The translations under genes were made by a program, and so were the position numbers. DNA of 64,000 nucleotides, taken from assembly GCA_009599575.1 (NCBI GenBank), contig VWND01000067.1, positions 1,488,001 to 1,552,000 of the forward strand, read 5' to 3'. Shown piece after piece: positions 1 to 11,153 of the stretch (within the stretch, counting starts at the first letter, position 1; the number at the start of each line of letters is the position of its first letter). The notes below the pieces were generated by a model, which saw only the letters and a program-made list of their open reading frames with translations, was not told the origin of the DNA and searched no databases. This stretch comes from Blumeriella jaapii (lineage: Eukaryota > Ascomycota > Leotiomycetes > Helotiales > Drepanopezizaceae).

Positions 1-1480
1 GGCTGCTTTCGCAATACAAATATTAATCAACGCTATTAAAAACTTTTCAAACTTTTATTTATTTTTCTACGCCGTTAAAGCTATATATCGGTCGATTTTA
101 TAGGTCTTTTTCCAGTAAAAAAGCATAAAAGTCGAAACAATTTAATTATAATAATAATTTGTCGCTTTACTAAAAAACGATATTATACAGCCTGTTATAT
201 AGCTATAAAAGCGACAGATTTAGCTAAATTGTTTTGCAAAGATATTTGGCGTTTATATGGTTTCTTCGATTTTATAATTTCAAACCGAGATTTTTTGTTT
301 GTTTTACAATTCTGGAAAGCTATTAATCACCGTTTCGGAACTAATATTATATTATTTACCAGCTTTTACTTCGAAACGGACGGCCAGATCGAGAACGCGA
401 ACGCTTACCTATTTTTTTACTTAAGATAATTTGTCGAATACGCCTAAAAAAATTAGGAAAACTGGCTTTTTCTAACTGAATTCGCAGCGAATAACGCTGT
501 AAACGCTTCCACCGGAGTTTTCTTTTTTTACGCTAATAAAAGCTTTTATTTTCGAATAAGCTTTTTTTTACCTAAGCTTATTTTAGGTTCCATTTTACGC
601 ATTTTGCGAATGGCAAATACGGAAAGAAACGATTTCGTCGATAAAATAAAAAAGTTAAAACTATTTTTACGTACAAATTTGATTTTAGCGTTGGCCGACC
701 AGAAACATTATTTTAATTAACAACGCTAACCAGCTTTTGCTTATAAAGTAAAAAATAACGTATTTCTTAATAAACGCAATATAACTTTTATTAAATTAGT
801 TAAAAAACTAAATAATAAATTCTACGGTTTTTATAAAATCGCCGAAGTTTTAGGCTTTTACAATTACAAGCTGAAATTACTTTTCGAGCAAAAACTATTA
901 TATTTTGTTTTTTATACCAATTTGTTCAAATCTGCCTACAACGACTTTTTTTCAGAGCAGAAAAACCTTTTTTTTTCATTTGTTTTTATCGACGCAAACG
1001 GAAGCTTGTTATAGGTTATAAACGCTATTTTCGATTTTAAACGAAATTTTAATTTTTTTTATTTAATATAATAGCGTGGCTATAACGCCGAAAACCAGTT
1101 TTGGGAATTAATAGAAAACGTTGTTAACGTATATAATTTTATAGCTGAATTCGCTATACGTTTCTTTTAGAAATCTTACTCGACCAAAGCAGAACTGGCT
1201 AAAGCCAGAATTGCTAACAAGAAACGTGTTAAATCGATAAATAACGAGAACGAGCTTTTATTATTAAAAAAGGCTTTTACAACCGTTATCAAACATAAGA
1301 AAACTGCTATCAATTCCTTTTTTATTACAAAGGAATCAGTTGTTCTGCTTCCGAAACTAGAAAAGCTTGCTTTTTTTACTATTTTTTTTACTATTTCAGC
1401 TGAACCTCGCATTCGTTTACAAAAACGCTTCGCGAACGAAGCTCGATTTATAGAAATAGATTTCGACGACAAAGAAATTA
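1..1480 (+). pseudogene. GypA integrase core and chromodomain remnant (A1)
   Basis: The reading frame shows the retroviral DDE integrase fold in order: SVDFIG (first Asp) near 88, a DR..F block (NRDFLFVLQFW, second Asp region) near 280, and FETDGQIENAN (glutamate) near 375-400. The C-terminal part (~740-1050) carries the KLNNKFYGFYKIAEVL stretch that corresponds to the usual K(L)xxK..GPFKI block. A chromodomain-like block near 1075-1165 reads RGYNAENQFWELIENVVNVY and would tether the integration complex to heterochromatin. In-frame TAA/TAG codons fall mostly where Gln is expected, which is the RIP pattern. The frame continues as a Lys/Arg-rich tail that ends just before the polypurine tract. 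It is not functional. Confidence 0.85.
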
Positions 1481-1483
1481 AGT

Positions 1484-1501
1484 AAAAAATGGAAAGGAGA
1501 A
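1484..1501 (+). promoter_or_regulatory. polypurine tract of A1
   Basis: An almost pure purine run (aaaaaatggaaaggaga) lies a few bases upstream of the 3' LTR, where the primer for plus-strand DNA synthesis is expected. A2 has the corresponding run at 11129-11147. Confidence 0.7.
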
Positions 1502-1506
1502 TTATA

Positions 1507-1694
1507 TATGAGGGGATAAGATGTCAGTTCGTTGTGTCAGTTCGTTGGTCACGTGGTCCGAAAGTTACGTTGTTGTCACGTGACATCGGAGCCCGCACAT
1601 ACTGTATTTTAAATTTCGCGGCATTTCTAATTTAGAAATCTCGTAGTTAATGCAAATCATCTACGAACCTTCTGCTCGTTCGCACCCCTTGACA
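1507..1694 (+). repeat. GypA 3' LTR (A1)
   Basis: Starts TATGAGG (TGTGAGG after one G-to-A change) and ends TTGACA. It is alignable by eye with 11154-11328, 60854-61027 and, reversed, 11995-12180. It is much less AT-rich than the element interior. It carries two CACGTG palindromes at 1550-1555 and 1577-1582. A short tandem duplication of GTCAGTTCGTTGT near 1522-1547 is absent from A2 and A4 and makes this LTR longer. Confidence 0.88.
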
Positions 1695-2294
1695 GCTATA
1701 ATTATTAAAAACCGGTACTTTTTATTATTAATTTAAAAAATATTTTTTCGATTAAGCAAAGCGAAGTTTTATACCAAATTTAACGTTTTCGCCGCTTTTA
1801 ATAAAATTCGAATAAAAAAAGGCTATAAATAGCTTACCGCGTTTAATACAAAATATGGCTTATTCGAATTTTTGATTATGCTTTTCGGATTATACAACGC
1901 TTTTGCTATTTTTCAATTTCGCATAAACGATATTTTACGATTTTATTTAAATGTTTTTTATATAATTTATATAAACGATATTTTAATTTATTTAAACGAT
2001 TTTTAAAAATATAAAAAACACGTCAATTTTGTTTTTTAAGTTTTTACCGACGCTGGTTTGCAATTGAATATAAAAAAATGCGAATTCGAAGTTTAAAAGA
2101 TCGTTTATTTAAAAATGATTATTTTTATTATTAAAGTTAAAATGGATTTTAAAAAATTAAAAGCTATTATTGATTAAAAGCTTTTTTCCAACGTTAAAAA
2201 CGTATAAGCGTTTTTAGATTTTGCAAATTTCTACCGAAGATTTATTAAAAGTTTTTTTCGTATCGTTACTTTTTTAATAAATTTAACGAAAAAA
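1695..2294 (+). pseudogene. GypA reverse transcriptase fragment (A2)
   Basis: Begins within the RT palm at the [12 protein letters not shown] block. It continues through a LTAFNTKYGLFE-like block, the FGLYNAFAIFQ block and the catalytic box, which reads YIND at 1968-1979 instead of YIDD, then through INDILIYLND and GLQLNIKKCEFE. The following FLDFANFYRRFI stretch is the connection toward RNase H. It matches A4 63608-64000 closely by eye. The catalytic Asp-to-Asn change and many stops rule out activity. Confidence 0.87.
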
Positions 2295-2562
2295 TGTGAC
2301 GATCTAATCAGTCGGAGGGCTGGGAGATCAGTCAGCTGGTCGCCGTATTCAAATGGTATAAAACGAGCCTTTGGTTTTGTAACAAAAATATTCATTTAGA
2401 ATTAATAATTTACAGAAGGCAGAGATTGCTAAAAAAAAAAAGTCTTATATATATAAATAGTTTTCACAATTAATAGAAAGATCCACCAGAAGACCAGAGA
2501 GCTTGCAGCTACACGTAGTTGCTAGAGTGACACGAAAGGTGGCAATAGAATGAATCGTTATA
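2295..2562 (-). repeat. GypB 3' LTR (B1)
   Basis: 268 bp with terminal inverted repeats TGTGACGAT / ATCGTCACA, the right end changed to ATCGTTATA. The conserved core contains a near-perfect hairpin, GCAGCTAC / GTAGTTGC, near 2505-2522. The body-side neighbour at 2563-2580, read on the minus strand, is a purine run serving as polypurine tract; it is GGACGGGAGGGTA in the least mutated copy, at 22582-22594. Confidence 0.9.
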
Positions 2563-2689
2563 TTATTTTTCCGTTCGAAAAAAGCGCGTCCTCGAGCTTT
2601 TATTTATTAATACGTCGCTATTCAAATAATCGTACGAATCTAAACCTTCGGAATACGCTTTTAACCAATCTACAAGTTTTGCAGAAGGA

Positions 2690-4370
2690 CCGGGAAGCTT
2701 TTTATGCGTCAAATAAAAATCGCGCATTTTTAAAAGAACGTATATAAAATCAGACACGAGGTATCACGTGAGATTTTTATTTAAGCCTATCCAAAAAGCT
2801 TTGTATTAAAGGATTTTCCGCTGTATTCGATAAGCGATTAATTCTTCGATTTCGTATTTAAGCTTATTAATTATATTAATAAATTCAGGGGTTGGGTTAA
2901 TCTGACCTGAAAGCGCGTCGTCAGCTGCTTTACGCAGTCGATTAGCGTAAAAAACTGGATATACGTTTATAATACTAAAAAGGTCTAGCTTAAAAGCGTT
3001 GTCGAAAATTTTGGCTACAATTTTGAAAAAGCCGTTTGTAAAATTGTCGAGCTTACGAAAAGGCCGAAAAATCGGAAATAAACGCATATCGAGCCATACG
3101 TAATCGCCAACGTTAAAATCGATCGCGCGGCGAAACTTATTCGCGCTTCTTTTTATTTTATCGTAAGCTTATTAAAAATGCGATTTAGCGAAGTTTTAAG
3201 CGTCGTAATAGCGACGAGCGTACGCACGAGCTTCGTTTGCGTTTAGCTTATATAAGAAATTAGAAAAAAAAAAAGTATCGAGCTTTCAGTTTCAATTAAC
3301 ATAAGAAATATAATCGTATATAATTTTAAAAAGTGAAAGGCCATTTAGACTTTCGTAAAAAAAAATTATTTAAGCGAAATTTATTATTAAAAAAAATTCG
3401 TTTTAATCGTTTTAATAAAAATTCACGAAAGGTCGAAAGCGCTTTTGCAGATATTAATTGTAAATTTCGGTTTAACCGTCGGTTTCAGAATAAGCGGCTG
3501 TCGAAAACTTTAATTGCGTACCGAATATTTTGTTTAATTTAAACCAGAAAGTAAATTAATACTAAAGGCCACGATCGCTAATAATATTTTTTAAAAAGCC
3601 AAAATATTTGTACACGTGGAATATATACAATTTGGCGAAGCTTCGAGCGTCGATATTTTTATAGCAAAAAATCGAAATAATTTGCTTAAAAAAGCGATTT
3701 ATTATTACGAATACGTTATTATAACCGTGTTTATTTTTGTTAAAATTGCAAAAATCTATTATAACGTATTTTTAAAAATGGTTAAAAACAGGAAAAAGCT
3801 AAAAAACCGGGGCGCTTATTTTTTAAAACAAAACTTTTTCGATAAACGTAGCAGTTACGATAGTATTGTTTTACGAAAGCTGTTATATTTCGCTAATAAT
3901 ATTAATCCGAAAGCAATTGCGTAGTTTTGCGAGCGCTGGAATAAACGATGGAAATCTGGTCGTATATTTTTCGTACAAAGGCCAAACGAAAATAATCGAC
4001 GTCTGGTATTATTAAGCGATCGTAATATAACAGCAGGTCGCGTTTAAATATATACGAAGTATTATTAGCGTCGTTTTTTTTCGTAGCGTTTCGTACAGCT
4101 TTTTTTCGAAAAGCTATCAGGCTGCTAGCTGTGCGATTAGCGTAAAAAAGCTGGTTAACGATACGAAATACTAAAAAAAAATTAGTTATTTTAACGATAA
4201 AAACAGTTATTTCGAAGGCCGTGAAAAATCGAAGTTTTTTAATTAAAAATCGATAATCGATCTGATCGGCTCGAAAAAATGTTTGCAGACGCTGAATGCG
4301 TTTAAAAAAGTTTTAACGATCGAATTCGATCGTACGACGTATTAATGCGTCAGCCAAAAAATTGTGTTTA
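2690..4370 (-). pseudogene. GypB integrase with C-terminal chromodomain (B1)
   Basis: Read on the minus strand, the C-terminal block at 3087-2806 begins MRLFPIFRPFRKLDNFTNGF and continues to VYPVFYANRLRKAA, matching the RPSRKL..GPFKI and HPVFHVSLL blocks of gypsy integrases. A chromodomain follows (YEIEELIAYRIQ near 2855-2820, then YKAFWIGLNK and KMRDFYLTHK), with a tail to about 2570. The upstream core between roughly 3100 and 4370 is heavily mutated and its zinc and DDE residues cannot be placed with confidence. The same layout recurs in B3 and B4, and in parts of B2. Nonfunctional. Confidence 0.78.
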
Positions 4371-5860
4371 TTTAGTTTATACGTAATAAAAAAGTTGTAA
4401 TCGGCGAAAAGCTCGGCCCAGCGTATTTATCGAACGTTTAAAAGTTTAAAAATTATAAAATATTCTAAAGTTTTATAATTAGTGATTATTTTGATCTGAT
4501 AAATTAAATTAGTTAATTTAATACGAAAATTATTTAAAAATCTTACGATTGCGAGCATTTTTTTGTCGTATACGACGTAGTTTAATTTTGCGAAAGCTAT
4601 AGTTTTGCTGAAATAAGCGACTGGAAGCCAATCGTTATTATAAAATTGCGAAAACATAAAAGCTACTACGCCGTCGGAAGCGTTAGTTTTTAATATACAA
4701 AGAAAGTCTTGCCTATAATATTATAAAACTAATGCAATAATAAAAGCTAGTATAAAAAGGTCGAAACTTTTTTAATATTTAAAAATAAAATTATAAAGAA
4801 CGTTAGCTTTGGTCAAATAAATTAAAAGCTTTGCAATTATACCGTAGTCTCGAATAAAACGTCGGTAAAAATTACAAAAACCAAAAAAACTTTGTATACT
4901 TTTTATAATAATAGAAGACTTCTAGTAAGCGATTACGAAAATCTTTTCTAAGTTTATTTTTAAACTTTCAATCGAAATAATAAAGCCTAAGTAACGAGTC
5001 CGAATAACGTTAAATTCAGACTTTCGAATATCGGCCTATAATTCAGCGTTAGCGAGCTTTTGGAGCACTTTGCGAACGTATATAGCGTGTTTTAAAAAAT
5101 CGGACGAATAAATAAAAATATTATTTAAATATATAATGCAAAAATCGTTTAAATAATCGAAAAAAACGTCGTTTATATAACGTTAGTAAATTGCGAGTTT
5201 ATTAATAAGGCCAAAAGGTAGCATTTTGCATTTATAAACGCCGTAACGCGTACAAAACGTCGTTAGTTTTTTATTAGCGAAATCCATTCGAATTTTGTAA
5301 AAAGTTTGACGAATATCGAATTTCGTAAAAATTCGCGCTTCCGAAAAACGAGCAAGAATTTTATCGATAAAAAAAAAAGAATAGCGATTTTTACGAATAA
5401 TATTATTAAAAGCTCGATAATCGATACAAAAACGCAATAAACCGTCGGGTTTTTTAGCGAAAAGCATTAAAACAGCGAAAAAAGCGGTAAAAAATTCGAT
5501 AAAGCCTTTGTTAAAGTTATTTTGCAAATAAATTTTAACAATTTCGAATTCTGGAATCGATATTTTATATAAAAAAATATATTTCAGCTTTTTTTTACTT
5601 ATAATAAACTCGATTTTATAGTCGTAAGGCCGGTGAAAAGCTAGCTCGTTACTGGCGGCTTTAAAAAATACGTATTCGAAGTTTTTGTACTCCGGAAAAA
5701 AAAATTCGAAGAAAAGTTTATTCGAAATTAGCTTTGCTAAGCTGGTTAAAAAAGTCGAAATCGATATTTCGTTCGTTTTGAAACGTTCGAAAAAATTATA
5801 AAATTAGATTTTAAAAAAAGTATTATACGTAAAATCGTAGTATTTTGTCGATTTCGTATA
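4371..5860 (-). pseudogene. GypB reverse transcriptase and RNase H (B1)
   Basis: RT reads (minus, 5527-5183) NKGFIEFFTAFFAVLMLFAKKPDG, then LLRFCIDYRAFNNI, RNRYSFFFIDKIL, ARIFTKFDIRQTFYKIRM and KMLPFGLINK. These are the standard palm and finger blocks of Ty3/gypsy RT. The catalytic box at 5131-5120 is YLNN in place of YLDD, so both Asp are lost. RNase H is seen at 4657-4427 (WLPVAYFSKTI, LNYVVYDKKMLAIVRFLNNFR, then YKTLEYFI), preceded by a KTNASDG block for the first Asp. The piece 5183-5527 is the longest open stretch, but it is only an internal island. Confidence 0.86.
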
Positions 5861-6600
5861 AAAAGGTTGAAAACATTTTAATTGCTTTTTTTCTAGAAAT
5901 CAACTTAAAAGCGTATGTAATAATTTGGCAAATGAAAATTAAATAAATAATAAATTAAGGGATTCGTTTTCGAATTAGTCGTTTAAAAAGTTTAAAAAGT
6001 GGCTTGTTTAAATTATCGATTATATTAAGCTGAAAAGCCATCGCGGCGAAAGCTTTTTTTCGGTTTTTAATATAACTGTTTTTCGTAAAACGAAAAAGCT
6101 GTTTTAACGAAAAAAAAAAAAAAAGAGAAGAAATAATAAAAAAAAAATCGGCAGCCTGGGAAAATGGTGTAATTTCTTATATTATTTCATTGGCGTCGCT
6201 ATCGAAATTGGCACCGCGAATAAAATTCGACCTTTTCACGTTTCGCATAGCGTCGTAAGTCTGTCATAATTAATCAAGGTTTTTGTTACGTTTTATAGCG
6301 TTGTTTTAATAGCGAGATTAAATCTTTCGGAAATGCAAATAAAAGATTTTAATATAACGAACGTAAAAGGCTATAAAAGGATAAGACTTCGGCCAATAAA
6401 ACTTGCGTTTATTATAATTTAATAAAACTTGGTGTTCGGCCAATTAAGCTTTTCTTAGAATTATATTATAATTTCCGAAATTGATAATTAAAAAAAAAAT
6501 AAACGATTATATTCGATTATTAATAATAAGATTAAAAAGCGTAAAATATGTAATTAAATAGCCATAAGCTTTATTATACTTTTTTACAAAAAAAAAGCCG
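5861..6600 (-). other. GypB protease-RT linker (B1), low complexity plus palindromic motif
   Basis: No domain is recognised in this connector. It holds an A-rich tract at ~6108-6150 (poly-T on the coding strand), which recurs at the same place in B3, B4 and B2 with varying length. It also holds the 33-bp imperfect palindrome at 6189-6221 described separately. The coding strand reads a short NFxxGANFDSDAN-like peptide across the palindrome in less mutated copies. Confidence 0.55.
6189..6221. repeat. 33-bp palindromic motif, GypB type (B1)
   Basis: Arms ATTGGCGTCGCTA and TGGCACCGCGAAT around a TCGAAAT loop (9 of 13 pairs). Same position in B3 (26210-26242), B4 (38114-38146) and B2 (47602-47634), always 33 bp. 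Confidence 0.6.
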
Positions 6601-6830
6601 GAAAAAATTAAATCAAAAGTTTAAAAAAAAAAAAAAAGATTTAATCAGCGCCGAATCGATTAACGTATAACCGTTCGTTTTAAAATCGGCGAGCGCTTTT
6701 ATTTTATACGAAAGGCTATTTTTAATAAATATAACGAAGATTGTTAATAAATCGCTACCAAAAAGCTTTCGAACGTTAAAATAACGCATATCGCGCAATA
6801 CGCTTAAAAAAAAAGTTTTGCTTAAGCTTA
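6601..6830 (-). pseudogene. GypB aspartic protease remnant (B1)
   Basis: The minus strand reads LRDMRYFNVRKLFGSDLL followed by YKIKALADFKTNGYTLIDSA. The block ALADFKTNGYTLID corresponds to the retropepsin active site ALxDSGAxGxxID with Ser-Gly-Ala changed to Phe-Lys-Thr by C-to-T and G-to-A changes. B2 (48223-48040), B3, B4 and B5 (58247-58434, plus strand) show the same block. The family's usual protease is about 100 residues. It has lost its catalytic triplet here. Confidence 0.8.
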
Positions 6831-8130
6831 AGCGTTTTCTCGATTAGCGGAAAAGCTTTCAACTTTTTTATATGCGTTTTGGAAATCGTTTGGAAAAAGG
6901 TTTTTGTTTTATTATTATTATTAAAAAGCGAATCTTCGGCCGGCTCGATCTTATTTATATTTACCAGCCTAAAAAAGCTTTTGAATGGAACCGAAGGTCG
7001 GTTCGTAAAAAATCGTTCAAATTAGCCTTTTTGAACTTTCTGATATAAAATAAAAAACGAGCGTTATCGTTGGTCCGATCGAAAAAAAAAAACGCTAAAA
7101 AGGGCGTTTTGGCGTAGAAAAAAAAAAAAACAAAGGGTTAAAAAAAAGCTTATAAAATATTGAAACGACTTTCGTACGTACGATTTAATTCGTAATACGC
7201 TTTGGTTAAAATTTTACTATTTTAATAAATAATAAACTTAATAAAAAAGCGATTCGCGTATAAAATTCGTTCGGCCAATTGATTTTGTTTTTTTAACGGA
7301 CGGCGGTAAGCTAATTCTTAAAAATCGCTATACGCGCCTATTTTAAATGCAGCTTTTTTCGTAGACGCTTTGGTATTTTGTCGCGAAAAGCGTTTCGAAA
7401 CTGTTTGTTAGTTTGTATTTAAACGTTCGCTGCGAAAATGGAAAATCGCAGATAAAATCGCTAAAAGTCGTCGTGCGTACTTATTGCAAGCATTTTAAAT
7501 TCGTTTTCGGCTTTTTGAACGTCGGAAAAATCGGCCAGAAAATCGGCGACCTTTTTTTTTAATTTTTCGGAAAATATAAAATCGAAACGGTTTAAAATAC
7601 GCGGGGTAAAAAATTCTTTTACTACGCTTTCGGTTTAATCGAATATATAATTTTTGCGGAATTAATCGCTAGCGAAATAATCGTAGTAAAATTCGAAATT
7701 ATCGAAAACTTTAGTTTTTTAATAGCGTGTTTTGTAATTTTTACTATTATTTAATTTAAATTTAAAATTCGAAACGCGTTTTATGCGAACTAATCGAAAA
7801 TCAGCAAATAAATAAAAATTATAGCGTTCAAAAAGCGCGTTAAAGTTTTGGCCGTTAAAGAAAAATTCAAAAAAAGTTCGCGAAAAGCGTAGAAATTAAT
7901 TTACAGCGTTTGTTAATTAAAATAAAACGTTGCGAAAAAAAAAAAAAACAGCAGATTCGCGACTGGCAGAAGGACGTTCGATAAATTTTATCAAACGCTT
8001 TAATTAAAAGGTTTATCGCAATCGTATAATTTCCAAAAATTATCGTTTACGCTTTTGCGCTTTTTTCAATTGATTTTATAAAAGTTTCAACTAAACGCTT
8101 TCAGCGCTAAGCTGCAAAAAAAAGGTGGCA
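6831..8130 (-). pseudogene. GypB gag remnant (B1)
   Basis: This is the minus-strand region between leader and protease. It is badly decayed here and is identified by alignment with the better copy in B5. There (57350-57700) the frame reads NFEFYHDYFANDRFRKNYIF, a Phe-Thr-Pro-Arg-x-Leu block and a FKMLAINTYDDF.RFYLRF block, as in gypsy capsid domains. No zinc knuckle can be placed securely. Polymer runs shift the frame between copies. Confidence 0.6.
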
Positions 8131-8432
8131 AGCGAAATGGTTAGCGCTCTGCCTTTTCTTTTGTTTTTTTTTTCTCGGAAGAAAAACTGTTTTTCAAAAG
8201 AAAAAGCTTTTAGAGAAGGCTGCTTTTTCGCTGATTAAAAAGAAGGTTAAAATATAATAGCAAAAGCTGAAAAGCTTTGCTAAAAAAAGGATCGTTAAAC
8301 AAAAGCTATTCTTCGCGAAATACGGAAATAAGCTTTTTTACGACCGGTCGATCATTTTGGTATAATCCGTAAGAAATTCGAAGGAAAAAATAATTTACGC
8401 CGTCGCTAGCGTAGAAAAAAAGTTATTAATAA
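8131..8432 (-). other. GypB 5' leader (B1)
   Basis: Untranslated leader between the 5' LTR and gag. Next to the LTR the coding strand starts TTATTAATAAC (TTATTAACAAT in B2 and B4), the degraded primer-binding site region. About 15-35 bases in is a conserved CGCTAGCG palindrome (TACGCTAGCGACGG), seen in B1, B2 and B5 and with one change in B4. No tRNA match can be claimed. Confidence 0.5.
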
Positions 8433-8700
8433 TATAACGATTTAATTAATCGGAAGGCTAGGAAATCAGTCAGTTGGTCGCCGTATTTATATAATATAAA
8501 ACGAGCCTTTGGTTTTGTAACAAAAATATTCATTTAGAATCAACAATTTGCAAAAGGCAGAGGTTGCTAAAGGGAAAAAGCCTTATATATATAAATAATT
8601 TCCATAATTGATGGGGAGACCCACCAAAAGACCAGGGAGCTTGCAGCTACACGTAGTTGCTGGGGTGACACGAGAGGTGGCAACAAAGTGAATCGTCACA
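8433..8700 (-). repeat. GypB 5' LTR (B1)
   Basis: 268 bp, TATAACGAT (TGTGACGAT changed) to ATCGTCACA. It pairs with 2295-2562, and almost all differences between the two are transitions. Confidence 0.9.
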
Positions 8701-11128
8701 AAAAAGATATTAAATGGAATTTTAACGACGATTATATTAAAACTTTCGAGTTTTTTAAATCAGCTTTTATTACGGCATTTACGTTGGCTTATTTTAATTC
8801 CGATAAAAAAAAATTAATTAAAACCGACGCTTTTGACTACGTTTTTTCAAGAATTTTTTTTTAAAAAGACGATATAAAAGTATTTCACCCAGTCGCTTTT
8901 ATATTAAAAAAATTCGATTTAGTCGAATGCAATTACGAAATCTACGATAAAAAACTTTTCGTTATTATACGCTGTTTCGAAGATTAACGAGCCGAATTAC
9001 AAAAAGCTGCTTATTCGATCCGAGTATTTACAAATCATCGAAATTTGAAATATTTTATAATAACTAAGCAATTTAACCGACGTTAAATACGATAAAGCGA
9101 GTTTTTAGCTGGTTTTGATTTTGTAATTATTTTTAAACCTGAAAAACAAAATAGTAAATTTGATTTCTTAATCCGACGTTTTTAAAACTTTTTTTAAAAT
9201 TTTTCAAACGAAAAAATCCAATTCCAAAACCAAGCTTTTTTTAAAAAATATTATTTAACTAAAGTCTTAAACGCTTTTTTAACTTTGCTAGAACCAATGC
9301 CCGAAACAAACGACGAAAAGCTTTTACGACTTTTAAATAAATACTATTTTATTAATAAATTGTGAATTATTATTAAAAAAAAAATGCTTAAACCAAAAGA
9401 TATTCCGAAATCCAAGATTTTACAATTTTTTAAATATATTATACGCAATAACAAATTGTATTTTCGAAACCGATTATACGTTTTTAATATATCAGATTTG
9501 AACGTTTCTATTCGTATCTGGCTTTTACAAATAGTCTACGATTTAATAAAAACAGATTATTTTGGCAAAAACAAATTTTATAAAATTATTAATAGAAATT
9601 ATTACTGGCTATTAATTTCTAAAAATTATAAGAAATTTGTACGGAATTGCAACGGTTATTTTCGCAATACAAATACTAATCAACGATATTAAAGTTTTTT
9701 TAAACTTTTATTTATTTCGTTACGCCGATGAAGTTATATATCGGTCGATTTTATAAGTTTTTTTTTTATAAAAAAATATAAAAATCGAAATAATTTAATT
9801 ATAATAATAATTTATCGTTTTATTAAAAAACGATATTATACAGCTTGCTATATTATTATAAAAGCAATAAACTTAATTAAATTGTTTTGCAGAGATATTT
9901 AGCGTTTATATGGTTTTTTCGATTTTATAATTTTCGACCGAGGTTTTTTATTTGTTTTATAATTTTGAAAAATTATTAATTACCGTTTCGGAACCAATAT
10001 TACGTTATCCACCAGTTTTTATTTCGAAACAAACGGCCAAATCGAAAACGCGAACGTATATCTGCTTTTTTATTTAAAGCAATTTGTTAAATACGCTTAA
10101 GGAAACTAGAAAAATTAGCTTCTTTTAGCCGAATTCGCAGCTAATAACGTTGTAAACGCTTTTATCGGAGTTTTTTTGTTTTACGCTAATAAAAGTTTTT
10201 ATTTACGAATAAGCTTTTTTTTATTTAAATTTATTTTAAAATCCATTTTACGTATTTTACAAATAGCAGATATTAAAAAAAACAATTTTGCCGACAAAAT
10301 AAAAAAGATAAAATTATTTTTACGCACGAATCTGATTTTAGCGCTGGCCGATTAAAAATATTATTTTAACCGAAACCGCCAACCAGCGCCTGCTTATCGA
10401 ATAAAAAACAGCGTGTTTTTTAATAAACGCAATATAATTTTTATCAGACCAATTAAAAAGCTTAATAATAAGTTTTACGGTTTTTACAAAATCGCCGAAG
10501 TTTTAAGCTTTTATAATTATAGACTAAAACTGCTTTTCGAGCAAAAATTATTTCATTTTGTTTTTTATATTAATTTACTTAAATTTGTCCACGACGACTT
10601 TTTTTTAAAACAGAAAAATCCCTTTCTACCGTCAGTTTTTATAAACGCCGATAAAAGTTTGTTATAAGTTATAAATATTATTTTCGATTTCAAACGAAAC
10701 TTTAATTTTTTTTTTATTTTATATAATAGCGTAGCTATAGCGCAAAAGACCAGTTTTAAAAGCTATTAAAAAACGTTGTTAACGCATACAATTTTATAGC
10801 AAAATTCGTTTTAAAATTCTTTTATAAATTTCATCCGATTAAATCAGAACTGGCTAGAGCCAGAACTATTAATAAAAAACGTATTAAAATTATAAATAAC
10901 GAAAATAATATTATATTATCAAAAAAAATCCTTATAATACGTATTACGCATAAAACGATTATAATCAATTTTTTTCCCGTCGCCAGGATATCTGTTGTTT
11001 TGCTACCGAAACTAAAAAAACCTGCTTTTTTTTTTATAAATTCAGCTAAATCTCGCATTCGTTTACAGACGCGCTTCGCGAACGAAGCTCGATTTATAAA
11101 AGTAAATTCCGACGATAAAAAAATTAAA
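8701..11128 (+). pseudogene. GypA RNase H, integrase and chromodomain remnant (A2)
   Basis: Continues the A2 RT across the B1 insertion. RNase H occupies about 8720-9100, with a TDAFDYVFS block (first catalytic Asp region) and KCF-like FVIIRCFED. Integrase starts with the HHCC zinc domain near 9540-9690 (TDYFGKN..., NYYWLLISKNYKKFV, then RNCNGYF) with several zinc ligands replaced. It then runs to the DDE core, with a DRGFLFV block near 9935 and FETNGQIENANV near 10025. The C-terminal GPFKI-like domain (10413-10660) and chromodomain (10725-10830) follow. The longest surviving open pieces are 9384-9692 and 10413-10667. Stops sit at former Gln codons. Confidence 0.85.
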
Positions 11129-11153
11129 TAAAAAAATAAAAAGGAGAACTATA

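Larger units (their letters stand above)
1..1694 (+). mobile_element. GypA copy A1, 3' part (integrase to 3' LTR)
   Basis: This is the right-hand end of a Ty3/gypsy element whose 5' part lies left of the window. It contains the integrase core, chromodomain, a polypurine tract and the 3' LTR, in that order. The sequence after 1694 is the RT region of another GypA copy (A2). That copy resumes at gctat, the same bases that stand at this point in the uninterrupted RT of A4 (~63600), so A1 is inserted in A2 with gctat as the probable target duplication. A1 is among the least mutated copies: many Gln and Trp codons survive. Confidence 0.88.
2295..8700 (-). mobile_element. GypB copy B1, structurally complete (6.4 kb)
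   Basis: Two same-orientation LTRs (2295-2562 and 8433-8700) bound a minus-strand body in the order gag, protease, RT, RNase H, integrase, chromodomain, read from right to left. The duplication aaaaa flanks the element inside the A2 RT. All coding parts are broken by RIP-type stops. This is the best complete reference for GypB in the window, and B4 (34211-40622) is the second. Both are about 6.41 kb. Confidence 0.92.

Noticed and set aside
3616..3924. 102-codon plus-strand frame
   Set aside because: It is antisense to GypB integrase in B1. The copies in B3 and B4 are broken and the protein has no family features.
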